Shown here piece by piece: positions 16,862-24,502 of a DNA stretch of 64,000 nt (its first letter is position 1; each line of letters opens with the position of its first letter). The position numbers and the translations under genes were made by a program. Below the pieces are notes generated by a model. That model was not told the origin of the DNA. It did not search any database and was given only the letters and a program-made list of their open reading frames with translations. Source of the stretch: an uncultured Collinsella sp. (GTDB lineage Bacteria; Actinomycetota; Coriobacteriia; Coriobacteriales; Coriobacteriaceae); assembly GCA_958403385.1 (NCBI GenBank), contig CATXXC010000010.1, positions 26,682-90,681 of the forward strand, in the 5' to 3' direction.

Positions 16862-17373
16862 GCGGGGCTCCCCTCAAAATAATGGTGGACGCCAACGTAT
16901 GGGTTGATTCGTTTTGCGTCGACCATGCCGAGTCGCTTGCCGCGCGTGCGTTTATTGGGCAGGCGGCGGAGACGGGGGCATTGCTGTTCTTTCCGGTGCA
17001 TATCGCCAAGGACGTGCTGTACGTTGTCCAACACGAGCTGAAGCGTAGCGTTCTTGCCAGCGGGGGAGCGCTCGACGAGGCATCTGCCCGTGCAATTGGC
17101 GATGCGGCGTTGGCGTTTGTTCGGAACATGACCGAAAACGCTACGGCCGTGGGTGCAGACGCATCCGATCTGTGGCTAGCCGACAAATATCTGACGCTCC
17201 ATCGCGATTACGAGGACAACTTGGTGCTCGCCGCGTGCAAGCGCGCACAGGTCGATTACTTAGTGACCAACGATCACAAGCTGCTCGAACATGCCGATCT
17301 TGCAGCGAAGACCCCGCGCCAAATGATGTCGATTCTTGCTTTGGCCGAACGCGGCGGCGCGGCTATCGGCTGA
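16858..17373 (+). CDS. PIN-domain toxin-like RNase
   Basis: The 171-residue PIN-domain protein begins at GTG 16858. Acidic active-site candidates are Asp11 (IMVDANVWVD), Asp120 (DYEDNLVLAACKRA) and Asp139 (YLVTNDHKLL), in the usual PIN order. PIN toxins cleave RNA and are inhibited by the cognate antitoxin encoded just upstream. Pairing of a RelB/DinJ-type antitoxin with a PIN toxin is a mixed combination but known in Actinobacteria and Firmicutes. Target RNA unknown. Confidence 0.8.
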   Translation: MSGAPLKIMVDANVWVDSFCVDHAESLAARAFIGQAAETGALLFFPVHIAKDVLYVVQHELKRSVLASGGALDEASARAIGDAALAFVRNMTENATAVGADASDLWLADKYLTLHRDYEDNLVLAACKRAQVDYLVTNDHKLLEHADLAAKTPRQMMSILALAERGGAAIG

Positions 17374-17431
17374 CGCGAACTGTTTGCGGGCCTCTTGGAC
17401 GACGATGCGCCAAGGGACTCGCGTCTGCTAT

Positions 17432-17866
17432 TTACAAAAGCTCGGCCTTAATGGTGGGACTTTCTGCGAGCTGCTCGGCTGCCTTTTCGTCTGAGCTGTC
17501 GAGTGCTGCCAGACTGCGGTAGACCCACTCGTTGACCTGGGTGTTCTTGACGCCTGCAGTCTGCATAAGGGTACCTACCTCGCGGATTGCTGCGAGCAGA
17601 TCGGCCTTGGGACCTGCGAGCTCTACCTCGATACCGTGGTAGGCGGCCACGCCGCGGTTCTCACTCACGTGGTCGATAAAGCCCTCGACGGTCTCAAGCT
17701 GCTGGGCGAGAGCTGCATCATCGTCGGCGTCCAGCGCGACGAGTGCGTTCGATACCGTGAGGGCGGGATGTCCGCAGGGGACAAAGCCTTCGATGACATC
17801 CATAGCTTCGGTAATGGTTGAGCCCAGGCCTGCGAGGGCATTGACGAGTTGCTGCTTGGTATCCAT
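17432..17866 (-). CDS. Hypothetical protein, acidic and helical (144 aa)
   Basis: Not recognised. The 144-residue product is alanine-, leucine- and glutamate/aspartate-rich, with no signal peptide or membrane segment, and contains a single Cys-Gly-His (FVPCGHPAL). AAAGGA lies seven bases before the ATG at 17866, and codon use is typical of the region, so it is probably a real cytosolic protein. It is convergent with the PIN gene and divergent from the tmRNA gene. Confidence 0.65.
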   Translation of the reverse strand: MDTKQQLVNALAGLGSTITEAMDVIEGFVPCGHPALTVSNALVALDADDDAALAQQLETVEGFIDHVSENRGVAAYHGIEVELAGPKADLLAAIREVGTLMQTAGVKNTQVNEWVYRSLAALDSSDEKAAEQLAESPTIKAELL

Positions 17867-18103
17867 GGCGGTCCTTTCGACGGGTCAATTTTGCTTGGCG
17901 AAAATATACGTGACGCGATCGGTAGCAAAAGTGCGAAGTGCGGCGCACATTGGGGTCTTCACAGCTCGTGCATAGAACAGCTGTCCGCTTTCAGAACGTG
18001 GTAAGATAACACTCCACAAGCGGGGCTCGCCCCGCATGTTCCTTGAAAAGTCGACGGGTGTTGGGTGCTCGTGCCCAATGCCATCCAGACTTTCCCGACA
18101 TTC

Positions 18104-18467
18104 GGGGGCGACTGGTTTCGACACGATAGCTCTGAGAGAGGAAGCAAGCCGAGGTCTCCTCGCCTCGTTAAACAGGGGTACCGTCAAATTGAATTGACAA
18201 CAACTCTTCTTTTGAGCCTATGGCTCTCGCTGCTTAGTTTATAGCGGCGCGTCAACCCGGTGATTTCCCCGACACCGGCGCGACGTCATGTTAGGGGAAT
18301 GCTCCTGCGCACGTAATCGGTATGGCGCAGGCTAAGACCGAACCGGTTAGGACGCCGCGAGCGTGTCGCTGCGCGCAAAGCGTCCGAGACTAAACCAGCG
18401 ACTGAGCTTGGAGATGCCAATCAGGGGGCTTTCGTGGACCGGAGTTCGATTCTCCGCGCCTCCACCA
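18104..18467 (+). ncRNA. ssrA: tmRNA (10Sa RNA)
   Basis: Rescues stalled ribosomes with SmpB. The acceptor stem GGGGGCG (18104-18110) pairs with CGCCTCC near 18458-18464; the T-arm GGAGTTCGATTCTCC is at 18441-18455 and CCA is encoded at 18465-18467. The tag frame runs from GAC 18196 to TAG 18235-18237 and encodes DNNSSFEPMALAA, ending in the protease degron ALAA. Pseudoknot-rich sequence fills 18240-18400. A terminator hairpin follows. Confidence 0.95.
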
Positions 18468-18478
18468 TAAGCAACAGA

Positions 18479-18509
18479 CAGGTAGATATTCGTATCTGCC
18501 TGTTTTTTT
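18479..18509 (+). terminator. Intrinsic terminator of ssrA
   Basis: CAGGTAGATA (18479-18488) pairs with TATCTGCCTG (18493-18502, one wobble) and is followed by seven T residues. Confidence 0.9.
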
Positions 18510-18523
18510 ATTTCTAGTCCGTA

Positions 18524-18781
18524 CCGCGGAGAATCGAACTCTGTGCAGGGCGCGGGCGTAAAGAAAACGCGTAAGCGTTTTTAGCCCGCGGGCGAGGACG
18601 CCGGTAGGCGGCCGAAGCCGGTGCGTATTTGCGAAGTAAATACGCGGATTCTCCGCGCAATGCCTCAGCCCAAAACAGATGCGATGTCGATCGGATGACA
18701 GCCGACAATGCCCCCGCGCCAACGTCATCTCTACCCGCGGAGAATCGAACTCTATGCAGGGCGCGAGCGTAAAGAAAACGC
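18524..18781. repeat. Pair of 47-bp repeats containing an inverted copy of the tmRNA T-arm
   Basis: Positions 18524-18570 and 18735-18781 are 45/47 identical. Each begins with the reverse complement of tmRNA bases 18442-18458 (GAGTTCGATTCTCCGCG, 17/17). No gene is evident between them. They look like remnants of integration at ssrA, a common attachment site. Confidence 0.7.
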
Positions 18782-18797
18782 CTTGGCAACGCAGACC

Positions 18798-19072
18798 GGG
18801 ACGCGCTTTCCCAATGGCGGCCCAGGCGGAAAGCGTGTCCCGGAATCCGCGCTCAGACTGGGACGTAGTTTCCGGATGGCGCCTCAAGCGGAAACTGCGA
18901 CCCGGAATCCCGCCGTAGAGTGGGACATGCTTTCCCAATGGCAGCTCAAGCGGAAAGCGCATCCCGGAATCTAAGCTCGGAATGGGATTCATTTTCCTGA
19001 TGGTGGGCTCAGCGGAAAATGAGACCCGGAATTTGCTCTGAGAACGGGACACACTTTCCGCTTCACCTGCCG
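18798..19072 (+). repeat. Tandem array of 62-bp covarying hairpins (4 full units plus part)
   Basis: Units start at 18798, 18860, 18922, 18984 and 19046, exactly 62 bp apart. In each full unit, positions 1-14 (GGGA-n5-[T]TTCC) pair with 31-44 (GGAA-n-CCC) around a 16-base loop carrying ATGG, and CCCGGAAT follows. The variable stem positions 5-9 change with compensating changes on the other arm in most units. 62 is not a multiple of three, and no coding frame follows the repeats. Located between ssrA and a patatin gene. Confidence 0.9.
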
Positions 19073-19146
19073 CCTCGAAAAACCTGCGCTCTCACCATCC
19101 CAAAACTGGGTAGAAGAAAGCCAAAACGCAATCGCAGGAGGTCAAC

Positions 19147-20025
19147 ATGACTGCAGAAGATAAGGCAAAGAACGCCGGCAAGGTCGCGCTCGTCCTGGAG
19201 GGCGGTAGCTTTCGCGGGCAATTTACCGCAGGCGTGCTCGACGTCCTCATGGAGGCTGGTGTCGAAATCCCGGCGGTGTACGGCGTCTCGGCCGGCGCCC
19301 TCAACGGCGTGAACTATAAGTCGCACCAGATCGGCCGTGCCAACCGCATCAACCTGGCTTTCTGCAACGACAGTCGCTTCATGGGCGCCGCATCGTTTGC
19401 GTCCACGGGCTCTATTGTGGGTTACGACTTTATCTTCAACGATGTTCAGGACCGCCTGGATCCCTTTGACAACGAGACGTTCGACGCCAGTCCCATCGAG
19501 ATGTACGCCGTCGCGACGGACATGCTCTTTGGAACCGCCACGTACCTCCCGGTTAAAAGCGCCGTGCTCGACCTCGACGCCGTGCGTGCCTCGACCTCGC
19601 TGCCGCTGGTGACGCCGCCAGTCGAGATTGACGGGCACAAATACGTCGACGGCGGCGTAGCCGATTCGATCCCCATCGAGCACGTGCTGGAGGAAGCGGG
19701 CTTCAATCGCGCGGTTGTCATTGTCACGCAGGACCGCTCGTACGAGAAAAAGCCCTACGAGTTTATGCCCGCCGCACGTGCTCGCTATGCCGACTACCCC
19801 TACCTGCTCGAGGCTATCGAGACGCGCCACGACCGCTATAACATCCAGCGCATGCACCTGTGGAAGTATGAGCGCGAGGGCCGTGCGTTGGTCGTTGCTC
19901 CGCAAAAGCCGGTCGAGGTCGGCCATGTCGAACACGATCCGGCAAAGCTGCTCGACCTGTATATTCAGGGTCGCCAGGAGGCAAAGCGCCTACTGAGCGA
20001 TATCGAGGCATTTGTCGAGCGCTAG
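19147..20025 (+). CDS. Patatin-like phospholipase
   Basis: The 292-residue serine lipid hydrolase has a glycine-rich oxyanion segment LEGGSFRGQF at 18-27, the nucleophile Ser48 in GVSAG and the catalytic Asp168 in YVDGG, the patatin dyad. It belongs to the bacterial YjjU/RssA-like group with a C-terminal helical extension. It has no signal peptide, so it probably acts on membrane lipids from the cytosol. AGGAGG lies seven bases before ATG 19147. It is a single gene downstream of the 62-bp hairpin array. Confidence 0.9.
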   Translation: MTAEDKAKNAGKVALVLEGGSFRGQFTAGVLDVLMEAGVEIPAVYGVSAGALNGVNYKSHQIGRANRINLAFCNDSRFMGAASFASTGSIVGYDFIFNDVQDRLDPFDNETFDASPIEMYAVATDMLFGTATYLPVKSAVLDLDAVRASTSLPLVTPPVEIDGHKYVDGGVADSIPIEHVLEEAGFNRAVVIVTQDRSYEKKPYEFMPAARARYADYPYLLEAIETRHDRYNIQRMHLWKYEREGRALVVAPQKPVEVGHVEHDPAKLLDLYIQGRQEAKRLLSDIEAFVER

Positions 20026-20088
20026 TGTCGCGACGTCATGACCCATGGATGACATGTGCAGAAACTCTGGTCGGAGCCAAAATACCTG

Positions 20089-20116
20089 TTGACTCGGGCG
20101 GCGAGCGGGGTAATAT
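20089..20116 (+). promoter_or_regulatory. Sigma-70 promoter of rplM-rpsI
   Basis: TTGACT (20089-20094), a 16-bp spacer and TAATAT (20111-20116) lie about 65 bp before the rplM start, leaving room for a leader. Confidence 0.75.
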
Positions 20117-20182
20117 GGACGGGTTACTTGCAGAGCCCCGTGAATCTCTGTAACAACACGTACTGTACATGGAGGAGTCTAA

Positions 20183-20626
20183 GTGATTTCGAAATCGACT
20201 CACTACGCCAAGCAGGGCGAGGTCCAGCGCAACTGGGTTCTCGTCGACGCCGATGGTGCTGTCCTGGGCCGTCTTGCCACCCAGATCGCAATGATTCTGC
20301 GCGGTAAGAACAAGCCCCAGTTCACGCCCAACAGCGACTGCGGCGACTTCGTTGTCGTCATCAACGCCGATAAGGTCCAGCTTACCGGTAACAAGGCCGA
20401 CACGAAGACCTATTATCGCCACAGCGGCTACAACGGCGGCCTCAAGGCTGAGAGCTTCCGCCAGGCTATGGAGAAGCACCCGGAGAAGGTCATCGAGCGC
20501 GCCGTTCGCGGCATGCTGCCCAAGACCACCCTCGGCCGTGCCCAGATGACCAAGCTTAAGGTCTACGCTGGTGCCGAGCATCCGCATGCTGCCCAGAACC
20601 CCACGAAGATTGAGCTGGAGGCTTAA
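20183..20626 (+). CDS. rplM: 50S ribosomal protein L13
   Basis: Early-assembly large-subunit protein, 147 residues, with the family motifs WVLVDADGAVLGRLAT and GMLPKTTLGR. It starts at GTG 20183, preceded by GGAGGAG at 20171-20177. Two bases separate its stop from rpsI, the conserved rplM-rpsI operon. A consensus promoter lies at 20089. Confidence 0.97.
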   Translation: MISKSTHYAKQGEVQRNWVLVDADGAVLGRLATQIAMILRGKNKPQFTPNSDCGDFVVVINADKVQLTGNKADTKTYYRHSGYNGGLKAESFRQAMEKHPEKVIERAVRGMLPKTTLGRAQMTKLKVYAGAEHPHAAQNPTKIELEA

Positions 20627-20628
20627 AG

Positions 20629-21024
<396 letters not shown>

Positions 21025-21054
21025 GGTTTTATCTCCTTTCGAGATACAATGTAC

Positions 21055-21098
21055 AAGCGGGGCCTGCCGATTCCTCGGCGGGTCCCGCTTTTCTTTTT
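21055..21098 (+). terminator. Intrinsic terminator of rplM-rpsI
   Basis: Sixteen-base arms at 21055-21070 and 21075-21090 pair almost fully, with a 4-base loop, and are followed by TTTTCTTTTT. Confidence 0.9.
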
Positions 21099-21147
21099 CG
21101 ACTAGGGTGGGCGGTTGCATATCGCCTGCTAGGGAAGGAGCAATCCT

Positions 21148-22485
21148 ATGCCCCAGAACATCTTCGGTACCGACGGCGTCCGTGGCGTCGCCAACGCCGA
21201 TCTTTCGTGCGACCTCGCGTTTCGTCTGGGCCGCGCGGCGACCAAGTTTCTTGGTCCGGATATCTGCATCGGCCGCGATACGCGTCTTTCGGGCACCATG
21301 CTCGAGAGTGCTCTGACCGCCGGCATTATGGCCGAGGGCGGCCGTCCGCACTGCTGCGGCGTCATCCCCACGCCTGCCGTGGCGCTGCTCACCGTTCAAA
21401 ACGAGCTCGATGGCGGCATCGTCATCTCTGCTTCGCATAATCCGCCGGAGTTTAATGGCATCAAGTTCTTTAGCCGCAAGGGCATGAAGCTTCCCGATGC
21501 TGTCGAGGAAGAGATCAGCGCCTGGGTCATGTCCGAGGAAGCCATGGCTGCCGACACGCTGCCGACCGGTGCCGGCGTGGGCCACATCATCAAGATGAAG
21601 GACGCTCGCAAGGCATACGTCGACCACGCCATCGATACGCTTGATGGCCTGAGGCTCGACGGCCTGGTCGTTGCCGTCGACTGCGGCCACGGTGCTTCTT
21701 GCCAGACCACGCCCGCCGCGCTGCAGCGCCTGGGTGCCACGGTCCATGCCATCAACACCGATTATTGCGGCACCGACATTAATGTTGAGTGCGGCTCTAC
21801 GCACCTCGAGCCCCTTCGCGAGCTCGTGCTGCGCACCCATGCTGATATCGGCCTGGCCCACGACGGCGACGCCGACCGCGTACTGTTCGTGGACAGCGAG
21901 GGCAATGAGATCGACGGTGACTACATCCTGGCTATCTGCGGTTCTGACCTCGCCGCTCGCGGCAAGCTCGCCAACTCCGAGATCGTCTCGACCGTCATGT
22001 GCAACCTGGGCTTCTCCATCGCTATGAAGGAGCAGGGCTTCGAGATGGTCCAGACCGCCGTGGGCGACCGCTACGTTCTGGAGCGCATGCTCGCGGACGG
22101 CGCCGTCATCGGCGGCGAACAGTCCGGCCACATCATCTTCCTGGAGCACAACACCACCGGTGACGGCCTGGTGACGGCTCTGCAGCTGCTGGCCGTGCTC
22201 AAGCGCACCGGTCGCACCCTCACCGATCTTGCCGGTATCATGAAGAAGTACCCGCAGGTACTCGTCAACGTGCATTCCGACAACAAGGCTGGTCTGGACG
22301 ATTGCCAGCCCATCTGGGATGCCGTCGCTGCCGCCGAGAAGGAGCTTGACGGCCGCGGCCGCATTCTGGTGCGCCCGAGCGGTACCGAGCCGCTGGTCCG
22401 CGTGATGGCCGAGGCCGAGACGCACGAGCTGACCCAGCGCGTTGTCGACGACATCGTCGAGGTTGTCAAGCGCGAACTTCCCTAA
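21148..22485 (+). CDS. glmM: Phosphoglucosamine mutase
   Basis: Converts glucosamine-6-phosphate to glucosamine-1-phosphate for UDP-GlcNAc and peptidoglycan synthesis. The 445-residue protein shows the phosphoserine loop ISASHNPPEFNG (Ser96), the metal loop DGDADR and the C-terminal phosphate loop RPSGTEPLVRVM. Full length, GGAAGGAG before ATG 21148. It lies upstream of a PTS component and nagB, which runs amino sugars in the opposite direction. Confidence 0.96.
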   Translation: MPQNIFGTDGVRGVANADLSCDLAFRLGRAATKFLGPDICIGRDTRLSGTMLESALTAGIMAEGGRPHCCGVIPTPAVALLTVQNELDGGIVISASHNPPEFNGIKFFSRKGMKLPDAVEEEISAWVMSEEAMAADTLPTGAGVGHIIKMKDARKAYVDHAIDTLDGLRLDGLVVAVDCGHGASCQTTPAALQRLGATVHAINTDYCGTDINVECGSTHLEPLRELVLRTHADIGLAHDGDADRVLFVDSEGNEIDGDYILAICGSDLAARGKLANSEIVSTVMCNLGFSIAMKEQGFEMVQTAVGDRYVLERMLADGAVIGGEQSGHIIFLEHNTTGDGLVTALQLLAVLKRTGRTLTDLAGIMKKYPQVLVNVHSDNKAGLDDCQPIWDAVAAAEKELDGRGRILVRPSGTEPLVRVMAEAETHELTQRVVDDIVEVVKRELP

Positions 22486-22556
22486 TGGTCAAAAACGGGT
22501 GCCAAGTGGTAAACTGTTAAGGTTATTTTGGTTAATCGGTATGTCCGAGGGGGAGC

Positions 22557-23054
22557 ATGTTCACTAAAGTCCTAAGGTCTTTTGGTATGCGTGGTCGAGT
22601 CCTTACGCTGGATGCTCCCATCTCGGGCGACGTCATTCCGCTCTCCGAGGTAAACGATCAGACGTTTGCCACCGGCCTTTTGGGCCAGGGCGTGGCGATT
22701 CAGCCCACCGGAACGCGTGTGATTGCACCGGCTGATGCCAAGGTCGAGGCCATTTTTCCCACGGGACACGCCGTTGCGCTTAACACGGTCGATGGCTTGG
22801 ACGTGCTCATCCACGTTGGTTTGGACACTGTTCAGCTCGAGGGCAAGCACTTTACCGTACATGCGCAAGTGGGTGACATCGTCCATAAGGGCGATGTACT
22901 CATTGAGTTCGATCGCGAGGCAATTGCTGCCGAGGGCTACGATGTGACGGTTCCCATCTTGGTGTGCAACTCCGTTGAGTTCTCGAGCATCAAGGGTTCC
23001 GTTGGCGTGCATGTCGAAGAGATGGACCAGCTCATCGTTGCTCGCGAGCGCTAG
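22557..23054 (+). CDS. PTS glucose-type EIIA component
   Basis: Soluble phosphocarrier of 165 residues of the EIIA-Glc (Crr-like) family. It has His71 (PTGHAV) and the phosphoacceptor His86 in DVLIHVGLDTVQL, in the family spacing. It receives phosphate from HPr and passes it to an EIIB domain elsewhere; in other bacteria it also regulates. AGGGGGAG precedes ATG 22557. No EIIBC gene is adjacent. Confidence 0.93.
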   Translation: MFTKVLRSFGMRGRVLTLDAPISGDVIPLSEVNDQTFATGLLGQGVAIQPTGTRVIAPADAKVEAIFPTGHAVALNTVDGLDVLIHVGLDTVQLEGKHFTVHAQVGDIVHKGDVLIEFDREAIAAEGYDVTVPILVCNSVEFSSIKGSVGVHVEEMDQLIVARER

Positions 23055-23094
23055 CAAGTGCACGTGGCCATTAGCCTACAATTCAAACACGTTT

Positions 23095-23128
23095 ACGGAG
23101 GGCGCTCTTGAAAGAGGACGCCCTCCGT
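23095..23128. terminator. Hairpin after the EIIA gene
   Basis: ACGGAGGGCG (23095-23104) pairs with CGCCCTCCGT (23119-23128). No T-run follows, so termination strength is uncertain. The rest of 23129-23325 shows only the nagB ribosome site. Confidence 0.55.
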
Positions 23129-23325
23129 GGCAAGATGGGATTTGTCCGAAGCTAAAAGGCTTTGGGTCACCGTGGACGGGCAGGGGCCTCGACGCGGTTA
23201 GACACGAGACACATACATTACGCGACCTCGCCCTGGTGGCCGCACACGTTGGTTGCGGCCGACGCGGGCCGCGGGCAAGTGCTTGTAAGGGAGCCTTGCC
23301 TCTCTTGTACGAGAAAGGACGCGTA

Positions 23326-24054
23326 ATGAAGATCATTAAAGCTAAAGACTACGAGGATATGAGCCGCAAGGCCGCCAATATTATCTCGGCGCAGGTTATC
23401 CTCAAGCCCGACTGTGTGCTGGGCCTTGCCACCGGCTCCACCCCGATCGGTGCCTACAAGCAGCTCGCTGCTTGGTACAAGAAGGGCGACGTCGACTTTG
23501 CCGAGGTCAGCACCTACAACCTGGACGAGTATCGCGGCCTTTCGCACGACGATCCCCAGAGCTATCACTACTTCATGCGTGAGAACTTCTTCGATCACAT
23601 CAACATCGACCTGAACAACACGCATGTGCCCGACGGTTCCAACCCAGACGCCGCCGCTGCCTGCTCTGAGTACGACAAGATCGTCGCCGCCGCCGGTTAC
23701 CCGGATCTGCAGCTGCTCGGCATTGGCAACAACGGCCATATCGGTTTCAACGAGCCCGATGACCACTTCTCCAAGGGCACGCACTGCGTCGACCTCACCG
23801 AGAGCACCATTCAGGCCAACAGCCGCCTGTTCGACAGCATCGACGATGTTCCCCGTCAGGCCTACACCATGGGTACCCAGACCATCATGTATGCCCGCAT
23901 GATCCTGGTCGTCGCCAACGGCGAGGCCAAGGCTCAGGCCGTGCATGACATGTGCTATGGCCCGGTTACGCCCGAGTGCCCGGCTTCGATCCTGCAGCTG
24001 CACACCAACTGCGTTGTCGTTGCCGACGAGGCCGCCCTTTCGCTCTGCGAGTAG
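23326..24054 (+). CDS. nagB: Glucosamine-6-phosphate deaminase
   Basis: Converts glucosamine-6-phosphate to fructose-6-phosphate and ammonia. The 242-residue protein has the phosphate-binding LATGSTPIG, the catalytic NLDEYRG and GNNGHIGFNEP loops, and the C-terminal CPASILQLH. AGAAAGGACGCGTA precedes ATG 23326; the frame is open upstream but without family sequence. A terminator follows at 24087. Confidence 0.96.
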   Translation: MKIIKAKDYEDMSRKAANIISAQVILKPDCVLGLATGSTPIGAYKQLAAWYKKGDVDFAEVSTYNLDEYRGLSHDDPQSYHYFMRENFFDHINIDLNNTHVPDGSNPDAAAACSEYDKIVAAAGYPDLQLLGIGNNGHIGFNEPDDHFSKGTHCVDLTESTIQANSRLFDSIDDVPRQAYTMGTQTIMYARMILVVANGEAKAQAVHDMCYGPVTPECPASILQLHTNCVVVADEAALSLCE

Positions 24055-24086
24055 CGCGAATCTTGCACCTCGACATAGCCTTGCCT

Positions 24087-24114
24087 AAGGCCTCCGCTTT
24101 GCGGGGGCCTTTTT
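24087..24114 (+). terminator. Intrinsic terminator of nagB
   Basis: AAGGCCTCCGC (24087-24097) pairs with GCGGGGGCCTT (24101-24111, one wobble), loop TTT, then TTTTT. Confidence 0.9.
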
Positions 24115-24502
24115 GCTATCCTTTTCCGCCCACTTGACCAAAATCTTGGCGCAAGCTTGACGAATGCCGGATGCCCAACAGCTTGATTCATTCTATACCA
24201 GATTCTATGCAAAAATGCCACTAGAAGGTCGTAGACGGTAGCGCGTGCTAGGCGAGTTGAATGACATAGCTGAACCTTGTTCATCTGCGTTACACTGCCG
24301 CTTAGATGGGACAAGCTGACAAGGTCATTTACCTGCTTAAAGACCGATTAGTCGGGGGATTAATAACAATCGGCCCTCGCTGTACAAAAACTTGCCGCTT
24401 GCGTACCACAAGACAACCTAAAACACAAGGTCGCTCTATTCATAGCGCGGCTTGTATGGTCTTGCGGCTACAGTGTCCATACGGTCGAGTTGAGGAGCGG
24501 GC
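24115..24502. other. Intergenic region before the large regulator
   Basis: I see no gene in these 388 bases. GAGGAG near 24492-24497 is the ribosome site of the next gene. AT content is higher than in the surroundings, consistent with a promoter region, but no clear consensus pair was found. Confidence 0.5.

Noticed and set aside
16508..17373. VapBC annotation for the toxin-antitoxin pair
   Set aside because: The toxin is a PIN protein, but the antitoxin's N-terminus is of the RelB/DinJ ribbon-helix-helix kind rather than a recognisable VapB, so a mixed pair is the safer description.
18390..19052. Minus-strand open frame across the tmRNA 3' end and the hairpin array
   Set aside because: It runs through a structural RNA and non-coding repeats, and the 62-bp period shifts its frame between units.
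18798..19072. CRISPR array
   Set aside because: The period is regular, but the units are alignable throughout, with structured covarying arms rather than identical repeats and unique spacers, and no cas genes are nearby.
23129..23325. Structured RNA upstream of nagB
   Set aside because: Several short GC-rich complementarities exist, but no conserved riboswitch or ribozyme core could be identified.
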